From Pegea sp. RAD2-039 (taxonomy: Eukaryota > Chordata > Thaliacea > Salpida > Salpidae), in NCBI GenBank assembly GCA_034620365.1, contig JAQGEQ010000091.1, positions 62,001 through 126,000 of the forward strand: a DNA stretch of 64,000 nucleotides, given 5' to 3'. The notes beneath the pieces were generated by a model, which saw only the letters and a list, made by a program, of their open reading frames with translations, made no database searches and was not told the DNA's origin. Numbering within the stretch: the stretch's first letter is position 1; each line of letters starts with the position of its first letter. Below, piece by piece: positions 47,433-60,887 of this stretch. Both the position numbers and the translations under genes were made by a program.

Positions 47433-47912
47433 CAAGCTCGTTATTGTTTAACAAAATTTAAAAATCAACAACTTTATCTTACAGTGGATTGAAGATTACT
47501 TATCAGGTAGAACTCAACAAACTCGTGTTAAAAGATCTTTATCTACTCCTAGTCAAGTCACCAGTGGTGTTCCTCAGGGTTCTGGGTGCCCTTCTCTTTT
47601 AATTTTTATTGAAGACCTCATCAGAAGACTAGTAGCAGTAGATGATGTCAGTGTGTTTGTGTATGCAGATGATATCAAGCTATTATCTTGTAATCTTTCA
47701 AAACTTCAAACTGCACTACACACTGTAGAAAACTGGTCTACTAACTGGCAGCTTAGAATCCAGTCAACAAAGTCTGAACTTATAGCTTTTTCTCGTAAGC
47801 CAGCTGTAAATTGCTTGGACCAACATTCCATCAATAGATTTAATATTCAACGAGTATCTTCGGTCCTTGACCTCAGCATTACCTGTCATCTGACTACATC
47901 TTTTGCTTTCTA
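47433..47912 (+). mobile_element. LINE fragment, copy 1 (reverse-transcriptase 3' part)
   Basis: A 5'-truncated piece of a non-LTR retrotransposon. It encodes SGVPQGS, a shortened following segment (a few codons of the usual VLGP block are missing), FIEDLIRRL and an intact polymerase motif FVYADDIKLL (YADD at 47662-47673), then part of the thumb region. It shares about 480 bp of clear nucleotide similarity with copy 2 at about 58,970-59,440. Motif style suggests the Jockey/CR1/L2 group, but I cannot place it exactly. At its right end it stops abruptly at CATCTGAC, where the 110-bp repeat begins. Non-functional. Confidence 0.9.
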
Positions 47913-48005
47913 TATTTCTAACTTAATAGATGTTATTTGTAAGAATGTGTGTCAGCGGGAGGTGCTCTCTTCAGGTACCCTCCTTCGCATTCATTGAAAT
48001 AAATA
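47909..48005 (-). repeat. Dispersed ~110-bp repeat, copy 2 (inverted)
   Basis: This is the reverse complement of 3719-3828 with a handful of mismatches, including GGAGGTGCTCTCTTCAGGTA. It directly abuts the break point of LINE copy 1. Beyond about 48,005 the similarity to the left flank of copy 1 becomes weak. Confidence 0.75.
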
Positions 48006-48491
48006 GTAATTAGTTGAAATACTTAGCAAAATATTTTATAAGGAAAGCTAACAACTTTTACAAATGATATTTTGTTCAAATAAAATGTTAGAAATATTCA
48101 TAAAACAAAACTATAACATTTATTATCTAAACAAACTTGTATTCAAACATATATTAACTGGTTGGTAATGAATAGAATAAAAATAACTTTGTTATCAAGT
48201 GTTTTGAAAAGTTCATCTTAATAATGAAAATACTCAAGGAATGAATAATAAGAAGTTAGATACAGTTTGTCAACTAGCGACTTTCTCTTAAGTTTTCTTT
48301 GTTTCTTTTTAAAATATACAACTAGTAGAAAACGAGCTGAAATTAAATAAAAATGTGTGTCTTGATAATCTTATCTTAATTATCTTAAAGTTATTTGCGG
48401 AGTTACTAAAATAAAAATTTATCAACAAAATGATTTCTTTTATGACGTTTTTATCACTTGACGATATATTTAAAGAACATTTCAAATAATT

Positions 48492-48875
48492 ATGGTCTGC
48501 TTAGGTACGGCTCCAGCAAAGTTTTTTAAATTTTTTTATTTGCAGTTTGATATCTCCACTGTCAGCTATTTGCGGAGTAGAGAGTACTATAAGAAGTTGG
48601 CTGCTGCGATATCTTCCTAATTGCTAGTATCGATGTTAAGTGATGACGTACTTGCATGTATCTTTAAAAACAGCCGATTAATTTCTTTAGAGATTGCTAA
48701 GTTGTTTGACAATTTCAATCTCTTGTGTCAAAAGTATCTTACTTTAATCTACACATCTTATGAAATAAAGTTAATAACTTATAAAATCTTTAATTTAGAC
48801 AGACACATTTTAAGATTGACAAGGAATGATGTCAACAAGATGAGTTCATCGTTAAAAAAAGCACTTTTATGTTAG
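48492..48875 (+). pseudogene. Unidentified ORF pair in one frame, split by a single stop
   Basis: From ATG at 48492 a 42-codon frame runs to TAA at 48618-48620, and the same frame then stays open to 48875 (ATG available at 48633). The parts read sensibly: FDISTVSYLRSREYYKKLAA before the stop and MLSDDVLACIFKN then AKLFDNFNLLCQKY after it. The second part vaguely recalls an F-box (start plus a spaced L..C), but I would not assign it. The DNA is less AT-rich than around it. It may be a decayed gene, a fragment of a mobile element, two exons, or chance. No known family is recognised. Confidence 0.25.
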
Positions 48876-51800
48876 TGGTAGTTTTTATGGTTATTATTTA
48901 AAGAAAAACTAATGTAACATCGAACAATACATCCTTTACTTTATTAACATTTTATTTTAATGTCAATTTTGTTTCTTCTAATTAAACGAAAATTATATTT
49001 TTTACCAAGAATTGATAACATTGAGAGCTTTTTGTATTCTTCTATCTTTAGTGTTCCTATTTTTTAATATTAATTGTGTTAAAATGTGATACTTAAGACC
49101 TTTTCATTATCTCAGATAGCTTTCTATAATTTCTCACTCGCCGAATAGTTAGTTATCGAAATAATTTATTTACAGTTTTATAGGAAAATAAGTTTTTCCA
49201 GAAAGTTTATTTCAAAAAGTAAATTTCAGTTTGAATCAATTCACAAAAATTTAATAAAATTAACAACTAAAAAATTATATTCTTAATTAATGGGTTGTTT
49301 ATAAATATCAAGAAAAAGTCGAATATATATTTAGATTTTAACTAAAATAAATATCATTAAACATAAGATTTAATTAAAATAATTATGGATTATTATTTAA
49401 AAACTTAATTTTCATCATTTTTTGAAAAAATTCTAATAAATTGTCACAATTTATAACAAAAAAATTTGTATTCGTGAAATGTTAATATTATGTTTTTTCG
49501 AAAATATTTACTTAAAATAATTGTCATTAAAATTTTAAATTAAAAAAATTATTTTAATATCATTTGAAGCAGTTTTTTGGCAGGAAATGTCCATTAGTAA
49601 ACGACATGTGATTAAGAACATGTTTTTTAATAAATAAATTTAATTGTAAAAATGTAATTGTATCCCAAAGAGAGTTTTAAGATGTACTAAATAAATTTAC
49701 GATCTGTTCATGTTGCTTTATTTTAAATAAAATTATTGTCGACTGAAAGCAAATATTTCTGCTGAAATTTATATTTTCTAATTTAGACTTACTTTTAGGC
49801 AAGACCTACTTTTTCTTACTTTAAAGATGCATTATCAAGATGAAGATGAATTATTCATTTGAACTTTTGAATATTTTTAAAACCATGTAGTTTAAAAACG
49901 AATCCACATTTATAAATTAATAAAATTCAAATTATTTGAAGATTAGTTTGATGTACAATTGTAAAATATATCATCAAATATCTGAAGTATATTTTCAAAA
50001 TACTGGAAGTTATAAGAACCAAATTTTATCACTGTATGTCAAACTTAAGATATTTTGTTTGAAGAATTTTGAAAATAACGATATTTAATCAGGTAAATAA
50101 TTAACTAGTTAAATAATTCAAAATATTGAAAAACATACTACTGCAAGGTTATGTCATCAAAATTTATGTTTTATTTGCATCTATTTACCAAATAACTTGT
50201 TTGTTTCCTGAAAGATAGCAAAATATCCTAAAAAAATAATTGATTGTGAAAATAAATTTAGTTTTTAATTAAAACAGCTGTTTATATATTTGCTTGTCAG
50301 GGATAAATTACAAATTTAATGTCTTTTAATTCATAATAATCATTTTAAAAATTACATTTTTTATCAAATCTGAAAGCTTAGGTCATAAAAATCACAACAG
50401 CAGCTATAAAAAGCTTTTTATGTAAGAAAGAGTTTGTTGGCACTAGTCTTGTACTAAAAAATATTGATTGGTTAAAGCTAAGCAAACAAAGAGAAGATTT
50501 GTAGAGAAGCTTCTTTTCAGCGATGTGCAGTGAAGCGTGACTACTTTGTTGCTGAATCGAAAAGCTTTGAAAAGTTTGGATATCAATATACTTTATATTT
50601 GATTGATGGTTCATAAACACCGATTTTATATAAAAAAATTGGCACAAATCTTTATTTAAATTTAACAACTAAAAAATCCCTTCTATTTGAATCAGCAATC
50701 TTTGGTTAAAATAAAAATTTGTTTAAAAATCAAATAGATATTTATAAATTTTCAGCTTTTAGAGATCGCTATCTAATTTTTTATTTAACAATAATTGAAA
50801 ATCAACTCAAATTAAGTTTATCTTCAATTCATTACTTAAAAACGAAATCTATTTTTATAAAACTGAAAAATAAATCAAACATGATGAAGAGCATCACTAA
50901 AATCATTCCAAAGAAAGTTGTGTGGAATAGAAGTGCTAAAAATTGAATTAAAGACAATTGACAAGCGTCTTTTGGCTTTAAATTATTTAAATCTCTTAGT
51001 GCTCTTGTCTTAAAAACAGTTTTTTTATTTTTTAATAAGTAGAACTAAAAATGATTCACAAGTTTCAGAAAAATATTTGATAAAGTTGAAATTATTTTCT
51101 ATAAGTCATCAAATTTATGAAATCAGTTTTATAACTGAAGTTAATTTATTTGTATGATGAAAATTAATTGAAGGAGTTTTCAAAAATAATTAAAACTTAA
51201 ATAATAAGTAAAAAATGGAATTTTGGAAAAATTAGTCCAAATGGAACATTTTATTTATTTTAAAACAAAAATAGAAAATTAGTGAAGAAATTTTTACCTA
51301 AATTCACAAAATACATTTTATATTTCACTTACAAAATAAGGATTAGAATTTATTTGATAAATTTGATGTTTTAAAACAAGTTGAAAGTTTTTAATCAAAC
51401 AAACAACTTTTAATTACATAAAAAACATTGACGATTCTATAAAATGTTTAAATATCAAATATTATGGAAGTGAAAATATTGAGATTGAATTTTATAGGCA
51501 GTTATGAAAAACTAAACAAAAATCTAACAATTACATAAACTAGGAAAACTCAAATACACCACGTGATTATTGAAATGATTGAATCCTTGTTCCAACTAGA
51601 TATGACGAAGATTTTCTAAATAATTCATAATATAATGACGACTGGTCGAATTTGAATGCCAAACTGACGACCATTGATATTTAGGGGAAGGCCAACTAAT
51701 AATCAATTTATTTTTCATCTGTATATCTACATCAGTTAATGACATATGAATTTTCCTTAATCAAATTGTCAATTATTCAAGAAACTGAAAATATTCACTA

Positions 51801-52620
51801 AATTACAGATGAAACAAAACTTTGAAAGCAAATTGAATATGTAGTAAGTTTTTAAAATACTTTTAAATAAAGAATTAGCTAAAATATAAAGTAAAATGTT
51901 GAAGGTGTGAATTATTTATGAGTACAATATAGAAGAGGATCTGATATCAATAGTTTGGTTCAATGAAGCATTTTGTAGATCACAACAGACTCTATTTGAA
52001 CGATGGATGTTTATAACTTCATAAAATTAGGTTTTGGTGAATTTTTATGGAAATGTTGTTGTTGTAATTTGATATTTTTGTAATATTATGTTAATTATAT
52101 ATAAGTCAAAAGAAAATTTGTAGAAAAATAAAAGAAATCAAAAAAAATGGAGTCATTTGCAACACAAGAGGTTTTCTCAATTAATCAAAAAACCATTATA
52201 AGAAATTACATAAGTGAAATTTGTGTGTTAACAAAAAATTGTTAGATAAAAAGCAATTTGGAAATATTTGAATTTCCATTAATTTCATATTTATGATTTG
52301 TAAATGAAAAAATTATTAAATTTATGAAAATTATCGAGCTGATAAATCAATTTATATAAAAGTTATTTATTTTCACAAATATTTTATTTAACTTTTCCAA
52401 TTTTGCTATTGACAAGTTCAATTTTTAAGTTTATTAAAAAAAACTTGAATATTTATTTCACCAAAAAACTAACAATTAAAATAAGATTGAAGATTTATAG
52501 AAAATATCTGAGAAAATTAGAATTGAAAACCTCTATTTCTTGTTATTGGTCAAATATAACATTCAATTAAACAAATCATGAGGCTTAAATGATCAAAATA
52601 TAAAATATTATGTTTAAAAT
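48876..52620. other. AT-rich spacer
   Basis: About 3.7 kb without a supportable gene. A patch at 50,390-50,600 is somewhat GC-richer and contains CTATAAAAAG, a TATA-like element, near 50,405; the open frame on the minus strand there (50378-50668) has no recognisable similarity. The rest is plain AT-rich DNA. Confidence 0.5.
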
Positions 52621-53278
52621 TAGTTTGTTTGTATCAAATGAACGAAACTTACTTCAGAGTATTGTACCTGTCGCCTTTGTGAATAAAATCCGCACTGAAA
52701 AGAAGTTTTATTGACGATGATGTTGATTGTAGGTTGCCATGACTTTCTGAATGTCTAGTGACTTATTGAAAGAACTTTAGCGTTGAAATTGAAGATAATT
52801 ACAACTGAGTTTATGTAATATTCCCTTGGGTAGGTTTACGACACAAAATATTGTGATTTGAACTAACTACCACTTGACTTAACACAAACCACTTACAGCT
52901 GCTTGACAATCAGATCTATGCTACTGACCAGAACTTTTCAATCTTTATCTAGAAATTAATAACAAATAAAAAACAGAAATGAAAGCTTACAAAAAGAAAT
53001 CTCTGATTAAATTGTTTCTACAGAAAGTTTGGCTTCAACAGCACGCCACATCACGTGACCGCGAAAAGCTGATCTAATAAAAACGATTTTCTGGAGACTT
53101 AAACTAAAAACAAGACAAAAAGTTTGCTGGACAACTTTTAATTAAAGATAGTAACGAAGTAAGTCAGTAAACTCCAAAGAAGTATTTACTGATTACAAAC
53201 AAAACGATTTTATGAAAGGATAACTTTTGCTTAAGGCGAAAATAAACCGTAAGCTTTGTTCAAGTACATTCAAAACTT

Positions 53279-53389
53279 ATGGATCTGCAAGTTGCCAATC
53301 TAAAAAGACATCGGCGGGCCATGTACAGGATAAATGCGCTGATGTATTGGTCTATCCAGAAACTGCAAACAAATAGTCTTTCTAGATAG
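53279..53389 (+). CDS. Small basic ORF, 36 residues, unidentified
   Basis: ATG at 53279 to TAG at 53387-53389. The peptide begins MDLQVANLKRHRRAMYRI and is rich in K/R with spaced aliphatic residues, consistent with an amphipathic helix; its codons are not the lysine/asparagine/phenylalanine-dominated kind expected from random AT-rich DNA here. It overlaps the left arm and loop of a hairpin. It is antisense to the presumed PP1 3'UTR. It may be an exon, a peptide gene or chance. No family recognised. Confidence 0.2.
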   Translation: MDLQVANLKRHRRAMYRINALMYWSIQKLQTNSLSR

Positions 53390-53393
53390 ACCA
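53348..53393. repeat. Hairpin with 15-bp stem, one mismatch
   Basis: TGGTCTATCCAGAAA (53348-53362) pairs with TTTCTAGATAGACCA (53379-53393) at 14 of 15 positions, leaving a 16-nt loop. Being symmetrical it can fold in RNA from either strand. Confidence 0.85.
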
Positions 53394-53764
53394 GGGGCAA
53401 AAAAAAAACAAAACCTTTTCAGTAGTTGATTAAATTTGAGTTTAGTTCTGATATAAAATACAGATGTACTCAAAGAATGTTTTAATTACTTGAGATAAAA
53501 TGTGATGAAAAAAAACCAGTTCAGTCGTCAGATCTAATAATCAAAGCATATAACACAAAAGATTAGGCATAAAATTAGAACTTGAAGTGTGAAGTGAGAA
53601 ATAAAATTCAACATCTGTAAGTTGAATATTAGAAATAAACCAAGATACTACTCATGTAATCAGACGACTTATAAAAGTGTTTATGTTAAAACTGATCAAC
53701 AAACAATTGGTGTGGAAATGGTTTTGTTTAAATCTAACTCACTCACTTCAGTTACTTTAATTTT

Positions 53765-54766
<1,002 letters not shown>

Positions 54767-54787
54767 TTAAACAAAAACACAAAATGC

Positions 54788-57700
54788 TGTAAAAGAAAAT
54801 TATTTAGAATATTAAAAAACTTTTCTATTTATAATTGCTTTTTTTATAAATAACATATTTGACAAAATACTTATAAACAGAATACTTGATGAACATCAGT
54901 CATAGTATTCAAATACTATAAAACATTAGACATTTACAAAAAAAGTCTTAATTAATGAATTATTGAATTTTATGAACTAATTGGATAGCTTTTATAGGTC
55001 ATGATACCAAACAGTATTTATCTCCAATTATGTGCTTTTTATAGTCTTATAATTTAATACTAAATAAAATATATAATCAAAAAAGGTATACAACTAAAAT
55101 AACAAGTGATTTATCAATATTATACAACAAGAATAAACAACTATAGATAAACAAAATATAGTTTACATTATTCAATTATACCAACTAATCTACATAATTA
55201 TTATTTTTAAATTTATAAGTTTATTAAAGTATAGATACAAACAACAAATTATGTCAATAAGAAATTACACTTTATCAAAAAAAACCTATAATTATCTTTT
55301 CTTATTAACCTTCATAAAAAATTAATTACAAGAATTAATGTTAAAATGAAAATTTTTAAAAGCACTATAATTATTTATAAAAAGAAATAAATTCAGCATA
55401 TATATCATCTTGACAAAAACTTTACACAATAATGTTGTAATTTTTAAATAAAAGTATAAAGAATTTATATAATCAGCTAATTTACATTTTTAGATCTATT
55501 TATTATATAACCAAGCAAGTATTAATATAAATCTAATAAAGAAATTTAATACCAACTACCATATGTCAAAAAAGATAAAAGCTGTACATAAAACTACACA
55601 AGTTTATACATATAATAATATATTTAAAATATAAAAAAGAATATATATGGTATGAAAAAAATCTTATACTATAAATTCTAAATATATATTTTTTATGACA
55701 TCAGCTAAAGATGTATTAATAACACAAAAACTTAAAACATAATACTTATTATATATAACATGTTTTAATCATTCACCACTTCAAAACTAAATCTTAATAA
55801 AAATACCATAAACAAATTCTTACAAAATTAGCTTTCCTATTATATAAAATTTGTTAATTATAATAGTTATAAAAACATTTTAGTCCAGTTTTCACAAACA
55901 AAGAATCTTCTAAAACTAAATCTAACTCCACTATTTTTAAATTAAGCAATTTGCTTAAGAAAATATCTATACTAAAGATTATGGATTTGTAATTATTAAC
56001 TAGAATTTTATACATTTATTATATTAGTCAAGGGTATTTTGGAAAATAAGGTAAAATCTCCACAATTTTTGCTTTAAAATGGAGAAAAATATATTCTTAA
56101 AACACAATAAAGTTTATTGTGAAAACTTATGAGAAATTAATTACTAAGCTTATCTCTAATATTTTTAAAAGGTAATTATATAAAAGTACACACACCAAAC
56201 CAGACACATTTAGTGAAAAAAAAATCAATATTTGTGACTTTACCATAAAATAAAACCTAAATATAACTAAAAATAGCAATTAAGCATATTTATATAATAA
56301 AAATAAAGTTCAGAACAATGTAATTAATATATTTTGAAAATGTTTTGTATATTTCTTTATAGCGACTGTTAACATACCACTAAATCTAATTTATAGAAAA
56401 TATTAAGTCATTAAGATAACGGATTAAATACATCATTAAATACGAGTAATCTACTCTAATAGATAAAGTGACAATTAATCTAGAATCAAAATCTAAGTTT
56501 AACTAAATGTAGGCGTCTAAAAAATAACCAAACATAGTAAAAATTTAATTAAACTCATACAAAATAAAAAAGGATATTAAAAAAACAACTTGAATTTTAT
56601 CTTCTATATGACTTAATCAAAATTTTATTCCAAAAGATATGAAAACTAGAATACAATATAGACTAAAAAAATGAAGACCGCCATCTTCTATCATTGTCAA
56701 AAACCATCTTAGTGAAAAAAACCGATGACTAATATGGCTTAAAGTCTTAAACACACAACGTTTCATGTAATTTTCGTTATAACCAAATGACAACAACCAA
56801 AATTAACAGCTTTGACTAATTAAAGTATTTTTTTTATTTTGATTGAAATAGTGACTCGCAACCTTTTTCAAAAGATTAAAAATCAATAAATAAATTACGC
56901 TTTCCAATGCTAACACAATTTTTCTAAATAATTTATAGTTTTCAGTTTTTTTACAAGTCGCAGAATCTAGGCAATAAACTGTTTTATACTAAAAGGTTGT
57001 CTAATTTTCTATATAATTTTCAAAAGAAAAACTGCTCTCTAAACGTAGAAGAACTGCTAGTTCAAAAGTTCAAGTATGAATATCTAAAATTGTCCAAAAT
57101 ATTTTAATGTTGACGTTTTGGTATTCGCTTATCTCGATGAATAGGAAGTCTAATTTATACTATTAGAAAGATTAGTTAAAACTCCTTAATGAATGCAAAA
57201 TAAGCTAAATTATATTTTGGTAAATTTAAAACTGTGAAAAGTAAACTTCTCGGATCAAAGATTGATTTAAGAAAACTTACGAAAAAGAAAAATTTTGTGC
57301 TAGATGGTTAAGAAACTTTAAGACGTATTTTACTTACGGTGGCGTGTATGCTTTAAAAAAAGATAAGAGTCATTAAAGATAAATAAGAAATTAATTTGTT
57401 GTCATTAATATTATAACAGCTAGTAACATTAATAATTTAAAAGCTAAAATAACAGTAAAGAAAAATAGTTGGAAAAAATGTCAGACTACAAATAAAACAA
57501 CTTAAATAAGATATCATAAGAACAAAACATTGTATACTTTGATTATGCTTTATAATAAATCTAAAATATTTTTTATCAAAAGCAAAAGTCTTAACAATGT
57601 AGATGTAGAACAGTCTTAGAGCTTAATAACTTTTTAACATTTTTATTAGGTAAGAATTCTAACTAAATTTGCTTTTTATTAAAGTTATATGATAGGATAA

Positions 57701-57800
57701 AAAACTTTAATAAAATAATTGTATCACTTGAAGATTACAGAGTAATAAACCTGTGTGGCACATTTCAGTTCAATCATTATCCTAATCCATAAAATAGGAG
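54788..57800 (-). other. Probable 5'UTR intron and upstream region of PP1
   Basis: AT-rich DNA without coding signal. On the minus strand the acceptor TTTTACAG ends at 54787. Good donors (GTAAGTAAAA at 57337-57328, and GTAAGTTTTC near 57,281) lie 2.5 kb upstream. AAGATGGCGGTC on the minus strand (about 56,676-56,687) is a YY1-type motif and could mark a transcription start instead. No other gene is visible. Confidence 0.4.
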
Positions 57801-59615
57801 ATAAATGAGCCATCAAACTGCCAAACTATTTTCCCTCATAAGTAGCTTTTATCAAATCTTTGAATTTATTCTTTCAAATCAATTTTTTATTAATCTTCTT
57901 CTCAGCAACCTACTTTTTGAATACCAATATAAATTCTTTCGTAAAAAAATCAGCTCTTGTCCTGTCTCCACTAGTGCCGATGACTACAAAGCTACCTTTT
58001 ATAGCTTAATATTAAATCCCTACAATATCAACGCCTTTTCTTCTCCTTGTTCTCATACAACTATTTGTAATACTGTTTAAAATCTATTTTGTACCAAAAG
58101 TTTCTATTCTCTTAATTTTAATGATATTTTAGAGATGGCTATTTCCGATGTCCTTAGAGAAGGTTCTATTATTAGACCTTCCATCAAATCTCTGTACAAA
58201 GATCTTTGTATAGTTTACAAGAAATCTATTTCTAATTTATATTTGGGAAGAGAAAGTACAGTCTTATCTTCACCTAGCAAGAAAATGTTTCTTGGTTTCA
58301 TAAATCGCAAGCTTAAGGCGAGATCTCAATTACCTCCCTTACTTGATAACAGCGACCAGCTTGTGATGAAACCAGAGAATAAAGCTGAGTTGCTAAACAA
58401 TCAATTTAATAACGTTCTTATAACTGATGATGGCAATACTCCTTCTCTCTCCTACTCCGACATTCCTACAAATGTCTCTGAGATTGTAGATCTTGACATA
58501 ACGGTCGGTATGGTATCTAAGGCTATTTCTTCTTTAAAATCATCAGTTTCCAACACCCCAGATCAGATCCCAGCTTTGTTTTTAAGAAAAACTACTTCAT
58601 CTTTATCACTACCTTTATCGCTTTTCTTTAACATGACTCTGAGGCGAGGAAGAGTTCCACAAATTTGGAAGAAAGCTATTATTACTCCAATTCATAAAAA
58701 AGCCCCAGAAATACTGCACTTAACTACAGACCAGTTTCACTGACTTCAGTTATCTGCAGAACTCAAGAACATAACATTCATAATCATATGACCAGTTATT
58801 TGATGGAACACCATCTAATATTTGATGTCCAACATGGCTTTGTGAAACGGAGATCTTCCCTGACTCAACATCTCACTTTTCTTAATGAGCTTACAGCCCA
58901 TAATGAGAGTAACACTCCCTGTGACATCATATATCTCGATTTTGCTAAAGCATTTGATTCTGTCCCACACACTAAGCTCGTTACTGTATTGAAAAACTTA
59001 AAAATTACAGTTTTATCTTACAGTGAATTGAAGATTACTTATCAGGTAGAAACCAGCAGACTCGTGTAGAAAAATCTTTATCTACTTCTAGTCAAATCAC
59101 TAGTGGTGTTCCTAAGGGTTCTGTTCTGGGTCCCCCTCTCTTTTTAATTTTCATCGAAGACCTCATCAGAAGATTAGTAGCAATAGATGATGTCAGAGTG
59201 TTTGTGTATGTAGATGATATCAAGTTATTATCCTGTAATCCTTCAAAACTTCAAACTGCACTGCACACAGTAGAAGAATGGTCTACGAACTGACAGATCA
59301 GAATCCAGCCCACAAAGTCTGAACTTATAACTTTTTCTCGTAAACCAGCTGTAAATTGCTTAAAAAAATATTCCATCAATGGATTTATTATTCAACAAGT
59401 ATCTTCGGTCCTTGACCTCGGCATTACCTGTCATCTGACTTTAAATGGCGCAATTATGTTTCCAAAATCTTTGGAAAATCAATCAACCTCGTCTTCCTTA
59501 TTATAAAGACCTTTAATTCTAAGAACCTATGCTTTTTTATCAATCTTTTCAAACTGTACGTACGTCCAACTCTTGAATACATTGTCAGTGCATGGATGCC
59601 ATGATTTGGATAATA
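57801..59615 (+). mobile_element. Decayed LINE, copy 2 (linker plus reverse transcriptase)
   Basis: A longer copy of the same non-LTR family as copy 1. A frame from 58135 to 58743 encodes the region before and at the start of the RT domain (DQIPALFLRK, PQIWKKAIITPIHKK). A one-base indel near 58,706 shifts the frame, after which NYRPVSLTSV and then IIYLDFAKAFDSVPHTKL (motif A) appear up to 59069. Further on the catalytic motif is changed to YVDD (59207-59218) and TGA at 59291-59293 replaces a tryptophan codon of copy 1. LYVRPTLEYIVSAW near 59,560 is the usual thumb end. The frame at 57805-58080 may be more of the upstream linker. No endonuclease domain, tail or target-site duplication is seen. 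Non-functional. Confidence 0.9.
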
Positions 59616-60886
59616 ATATTTTATTAATTAGTATGATTAAATTACCGCTAAAGTTTGTGATAATTTTATTGTTAAATTCAAACTTAAAAGTCACAACAAC
59701 ACTATATCTACTATCATTGTTATTTTTTATAGAGGATTAATTTTTAAACGCTTGAAAGTATAAAACAAACTAATTAATAATTTTAAAAAGCCATATACGG
59801 ACATATTTATAGGATACTTCTTTTAAATCATCACGAATTTTAGTAAATATATAAAAAAGTGTAAAACGTTTACAATTGTGTATAACAAGTTTAAGTGAAG
59901 GTTGGTGGCTTTAACTATCAATTTATTCTTTGTAAATACAATTTGTTAAAGAATTAGCGAATAACTGACGACACCAAATCATTGAGTTCTTATTGTAAAC
60001 GAAGTACGTTGATGATTGAATTAATTTGATAACTTTAATTACAACTTTTTATAAAAAAAACTTTTTAGTTACTTTTAGGGAATTTTTTTATGTTATTTTT
60101 AGTAGAATTATTGAACTTAAAATTTTATTTATTTGTTATTTGTCTATTAATGCCTGCTTAAGAAAACTTACCAAGTTTGTTTATCAGTATATATATTATT
60201 ATTTTGAAATTGTAACAAGTGAATTTTTATTATTTTTTAATTCTTTATATTAAATTTGATTATATATAGATATTCATCCCACAAAAATAGTAATTTTTGA
60301 AATAATTTTTCTTTCATTTTTATGTAAATTTTTATCATAAATCTAAATCCATTATAAAAAGTATTCAAATATTTATTAAGTTTATTTTGGTTTGATTTAT
60401 GATATATTTTTTGTTTATGAAAATTCTTACTATTGTCTAATAAGATAATTTTTCATGTTTTGTTTGAAAAGATTATCTTTATATTTTCACATTTTTCAAT
60501 AAGATTTATAATGATCTCCATCACTTTATCAAAATCTATCACATCTTTGAAAAAATGTAAAAAAAAATAGTTAAATTAATTCTAATTCTATAATTTATTT
60601 TTGATTTATAGCTTACTCTACCTCTGCAGTATTCCTATTTTTTCTAAATTATCTTTTTAACTATGGTAATTAAAACTTTTTATAATTTTTCTGCCATCAT
60701 ATTGTTTTGTGCTCACTATAGAACTATATAATTTATTACTTACAGTCATATATCAAATAAATAAATAAAATAGATTTATGTAAATAAGCTTTTATATGAT
60801 GATATATAGTAAGCATATCAATTTTTGTTAATTCTTATAATAATATTTTTTAATTACTTTTCTAATGAATTATATTTGTAATTTAG
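59616..60886. other. AT-rich spacer upstream of ECD
   Basis: About 1.3 kb without coding signal. It ends in GTAATTTAG at 60886, an acceptor one nucleotide before the ECD start codon. No GC-richer promoter patch is visible. Confidence 0.5.
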
Positions 60887-60887
60887 A

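Larger units (their letters stand above)
52630..53764 (-). other. Probable long 3'UTR of PP1 or unassigned GC-richer region
   Basis: Downstream of the PP1 stop on the minus strand the sequence stays less AT-rich than surrounding spacer for about 1.1 kb. The first minus-strand AATAAA I see is at 52712-52707. The region contains TCACGTGACC (53051-53060), a hairpin (53348-53393) and a small plus-strand ORF (53279-53389). A 3'UTR is the simplest reading but is not proven. Confidence 0.35.

Noticed and set aside
50378..50946. Two ORFs (96 codons minus, 75 codons plus) in the spacer.
   Set aside because: Composition follows the AT-rich background and no domain, start context or splice signals support them.
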